From an uncultured Bacteroidales bacterium (GTDB taxonomy: Bacteria; Bacteroidota; Bacteroidia; Bacteroidales; ML635J-15): DNA of 64,000 bases. The translations under genes were made by a program, and so were the position numbers. Shown piece by piece: positions 63,029-64,000 of the stretch (positions within the stretch are counted from its first letter, which is position 1; each line of letters begins with the position of its first letter). The notes below the pieces were generated by a model, which saw only the letters and a list, made by a program, of their open reading frames with translations, did no database searches and was not told the DNA's origin. Location: NCBI GenBank assembly GCA_905234755.1, contig CAJOIT010000003.1, positions 543,331-607,330 of the forward strand. Reading direction: 5' to 3'.

Positions 63029-64000
63029 ATGGGAAAAGAAGATATTAAATTGCTATATGTTGACCTCTTCTGTGGAGCAGGAGGAACAACGACAGGTGTG
63101 GAATCTGCCAGAATTGATGGACGGAAGTGCGCAACGGTTGTTGCTTGTGTCAATCACGATCCGAACGCGATTGCTTCACACGCTGCCAACCATAGCGAAG
63201 CATTACATTTCACGGAAGATATAAGAACTCTCGATGTTGCACCATTGGTTGCCCATCTTGAACAATGCAAGCTTCATTATCCAGAAGCTAAGGTTGTTTT
63301 ATGGGCAAGCCTGGAATGTACCAATTTCAGCAGAGCAAAAGGTGGAAAGCCACGCGATGCCGACAGCCGCACATTGGCCGAACATTTGTTCCGTTACATC
63401 GAGGCTCTTAACCCAGACTATATAGAGATTGAAAATGTGGAGGAATTTATGTGCTGGGGAGATATGGACGAAAACGGCAAACCTTTGAGCAAACGCAAAG
63501 GAACTTCATATATACGCTGGTGCAACAAGGTAAAGGGTTATGGATATACCTACGACTGGAGAATCCTTAATGCTGCTGACTTTGGCGCATATACTTCGCG
63601 AAAGAGGTTCTTCGGGCAGTTCGCAAAGATGGGACTGCCACATTCGTTTCCTGAACCGACACATTGCAAGAACGGTTATTATGGCGAAGGTTTGTTTTCT
63701 TATCATCTTGAAAAGTGGAAACCAGTTCGTGATGTTCTAGATCTGCATGACGAGGGCGAAAGCATATTCAAAAGAACCAAACCGCTATGTGAGAAAACAC
63801 TCGAAAGGATATACGCCGGACTTGTGAAGTTTGTGGCCAATGGCGATGAATCGTTTATCGTCAAGTACAATTCCACCAATCAGAAGACTGGCAAGTATAA
63901 TCCGCCGTCTATCAATGAGCCGTCTCCGACTGTTGCATGCCAGAATCGTCTGGCGGTGGCGTTCATTAGCAAGCAGTTCAGCGGGCACCCATCAAGCAAG
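63029..64000 (+). CDS. C5-cytosine DNA methyltransferase, truncated by the window edge
   Basis: 324 residues seen, no stop before the edge. Motif I is YVDLFCGAGGTTTGVE. The catalytic-Cys segment is LWASLECTNFSRAKGG, with Cys97 where most enzymes have PPC; the LEC form is usual in one group of phage DNMTs. Motif VI ENVEEF is present, with a later motif VIII-like RKRFFGQF. It would methylate cytosine, perhaps protecting phage DNA. The C-terminal target-recognition region is partly outside the window. Confidence 0.85.
   Translation, partial: MGKEDIKLLYVDLFCGAGGTTTGVESARIDGRKCATVVACVNHDPNAIASHAANHSEALHFTEDIRTLDVAPLVAHLEQCKLHYPEAKVVLWASLECTNFSRAKGGKPRDADSRTLAEHLFRYIEALNPDYIEIENVEEFMCWGDMDENGKPLSKRKGTSYIRWCNKVKGYGYTYDWRILNAADFGAYTSRKRFFGQFAKMGLPHSFPEPTHCKNGYYGEGLFSYHLEKWKPVRDVLDLHDEGESIFKRTKPLCEKTLERIYAGLVKFVANGDESFIVKYNSTNQKTGKYNPPSINEPSPTVACQNRLAVAFISKQFSGHPSSK

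Larger units (their letters stand above)
51016..64000. mobile_element. Prophage or phage-derived integrative element, left part
   Basis: Continuous block of phage-type genes from the integrase at 51144 to the right edge: lysogeny operon on the minus strand, early regulation, recombination, replication and methylation genes on the plus strand. Gene packing is dense, with several ATGA overlaps. No capsid, terminase or tail gene is in view because the window ends in the early region. The right boundary is outside the window. Confidence 0.85.

Overview
The window looks like chromosomal DNA from a member of the Bacteroidales (Bacteroidota). The evidence is promoters of the TTTG-N19-TAnnTTTG type, AT-rich leaders without strong Shine-Dalgarno sites, a FeoA-FeoB fusion, a TonB-dependent receptor with an N-terminal carboxypeptidase-like domain, a PorE-like type IX secretion protein, fused KorA, DUF349 and DUF721 proteins, and many short lipoproteins. 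I cannot name a genus from sequence alone.

Layout, left to right. (1) 0.6-7.9 kb: six lipoproteins, most without assignable function, two of them tandem DUF3298-like paralogues, around a His-rich heavy-metal exporter. (2) 8.0-9.3 kb: arginine deiminase. (3) 9.8-17.8 kb: a defence-like island with an McrBC pair, a two-nuclease-domain DUF2779 protein, a gene remnant with an SSB-like tail, a large nested inverted repeat and several orphan genes. (4) 18.1-25.7 kb: core metabolism (gyrB, korAB, rmlB-like, hutH). (5) 26.0-31.4 kb, minus strand: glycosyltransferase, aminotransferase, a SiaB/SiaC-like kinase and phosphoprotein pair, dGTPase-like and LOG-family proteins. (6) 31.8-34.0 kb: a FeoA-FeoB fusion whose GTPase motifs are eroded. 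(7) 34.2-42.1 kb, minus strand: DUF349, TonB receptor, pyrG, yidC. (8) 42.4-50.9 kb: DUF721 and hutI on the plus strand, then prmC, tsaC, glycosyltransferase, dapD, tRNA-Asp, the PorE-like protein and DUF1294 on the minus strand.

(9) From about 51.0 kb to the right edge lies the left part of a temperate-phage-like element. A minus-strand lysogeny operon (repressor, two small genes, tyrosine integrase) is divergent from an early operon: Cro-like protein, LuxR-type regulator, DUF3853, SbcC-like ATPase, RecT/Bet annealase, metallo-beta-lactamase-fold nuclease, SSB-like protein, excisionase-like HTH, lambda-O-like initiator, DnaC-like loader, and a C5-cytosine methyltransferase cut by the window edge. 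Structural genes are not in view, so it could also be a phage-derived integrative element. Near-identical TTTATAAA operator/promoter cassettes recur along the early region and suggest one repressor controls several transcripts.

Most promising for novelty: the FeoB with a dead G domain; the initiator gene carrying eleven 12-bp iteron-like repeats behind a promoter-terminator leader; the SbcC/RecT/MBL-nuclease module; and the coexistence of a host McrBC with a prophage C5 methyltransferase.
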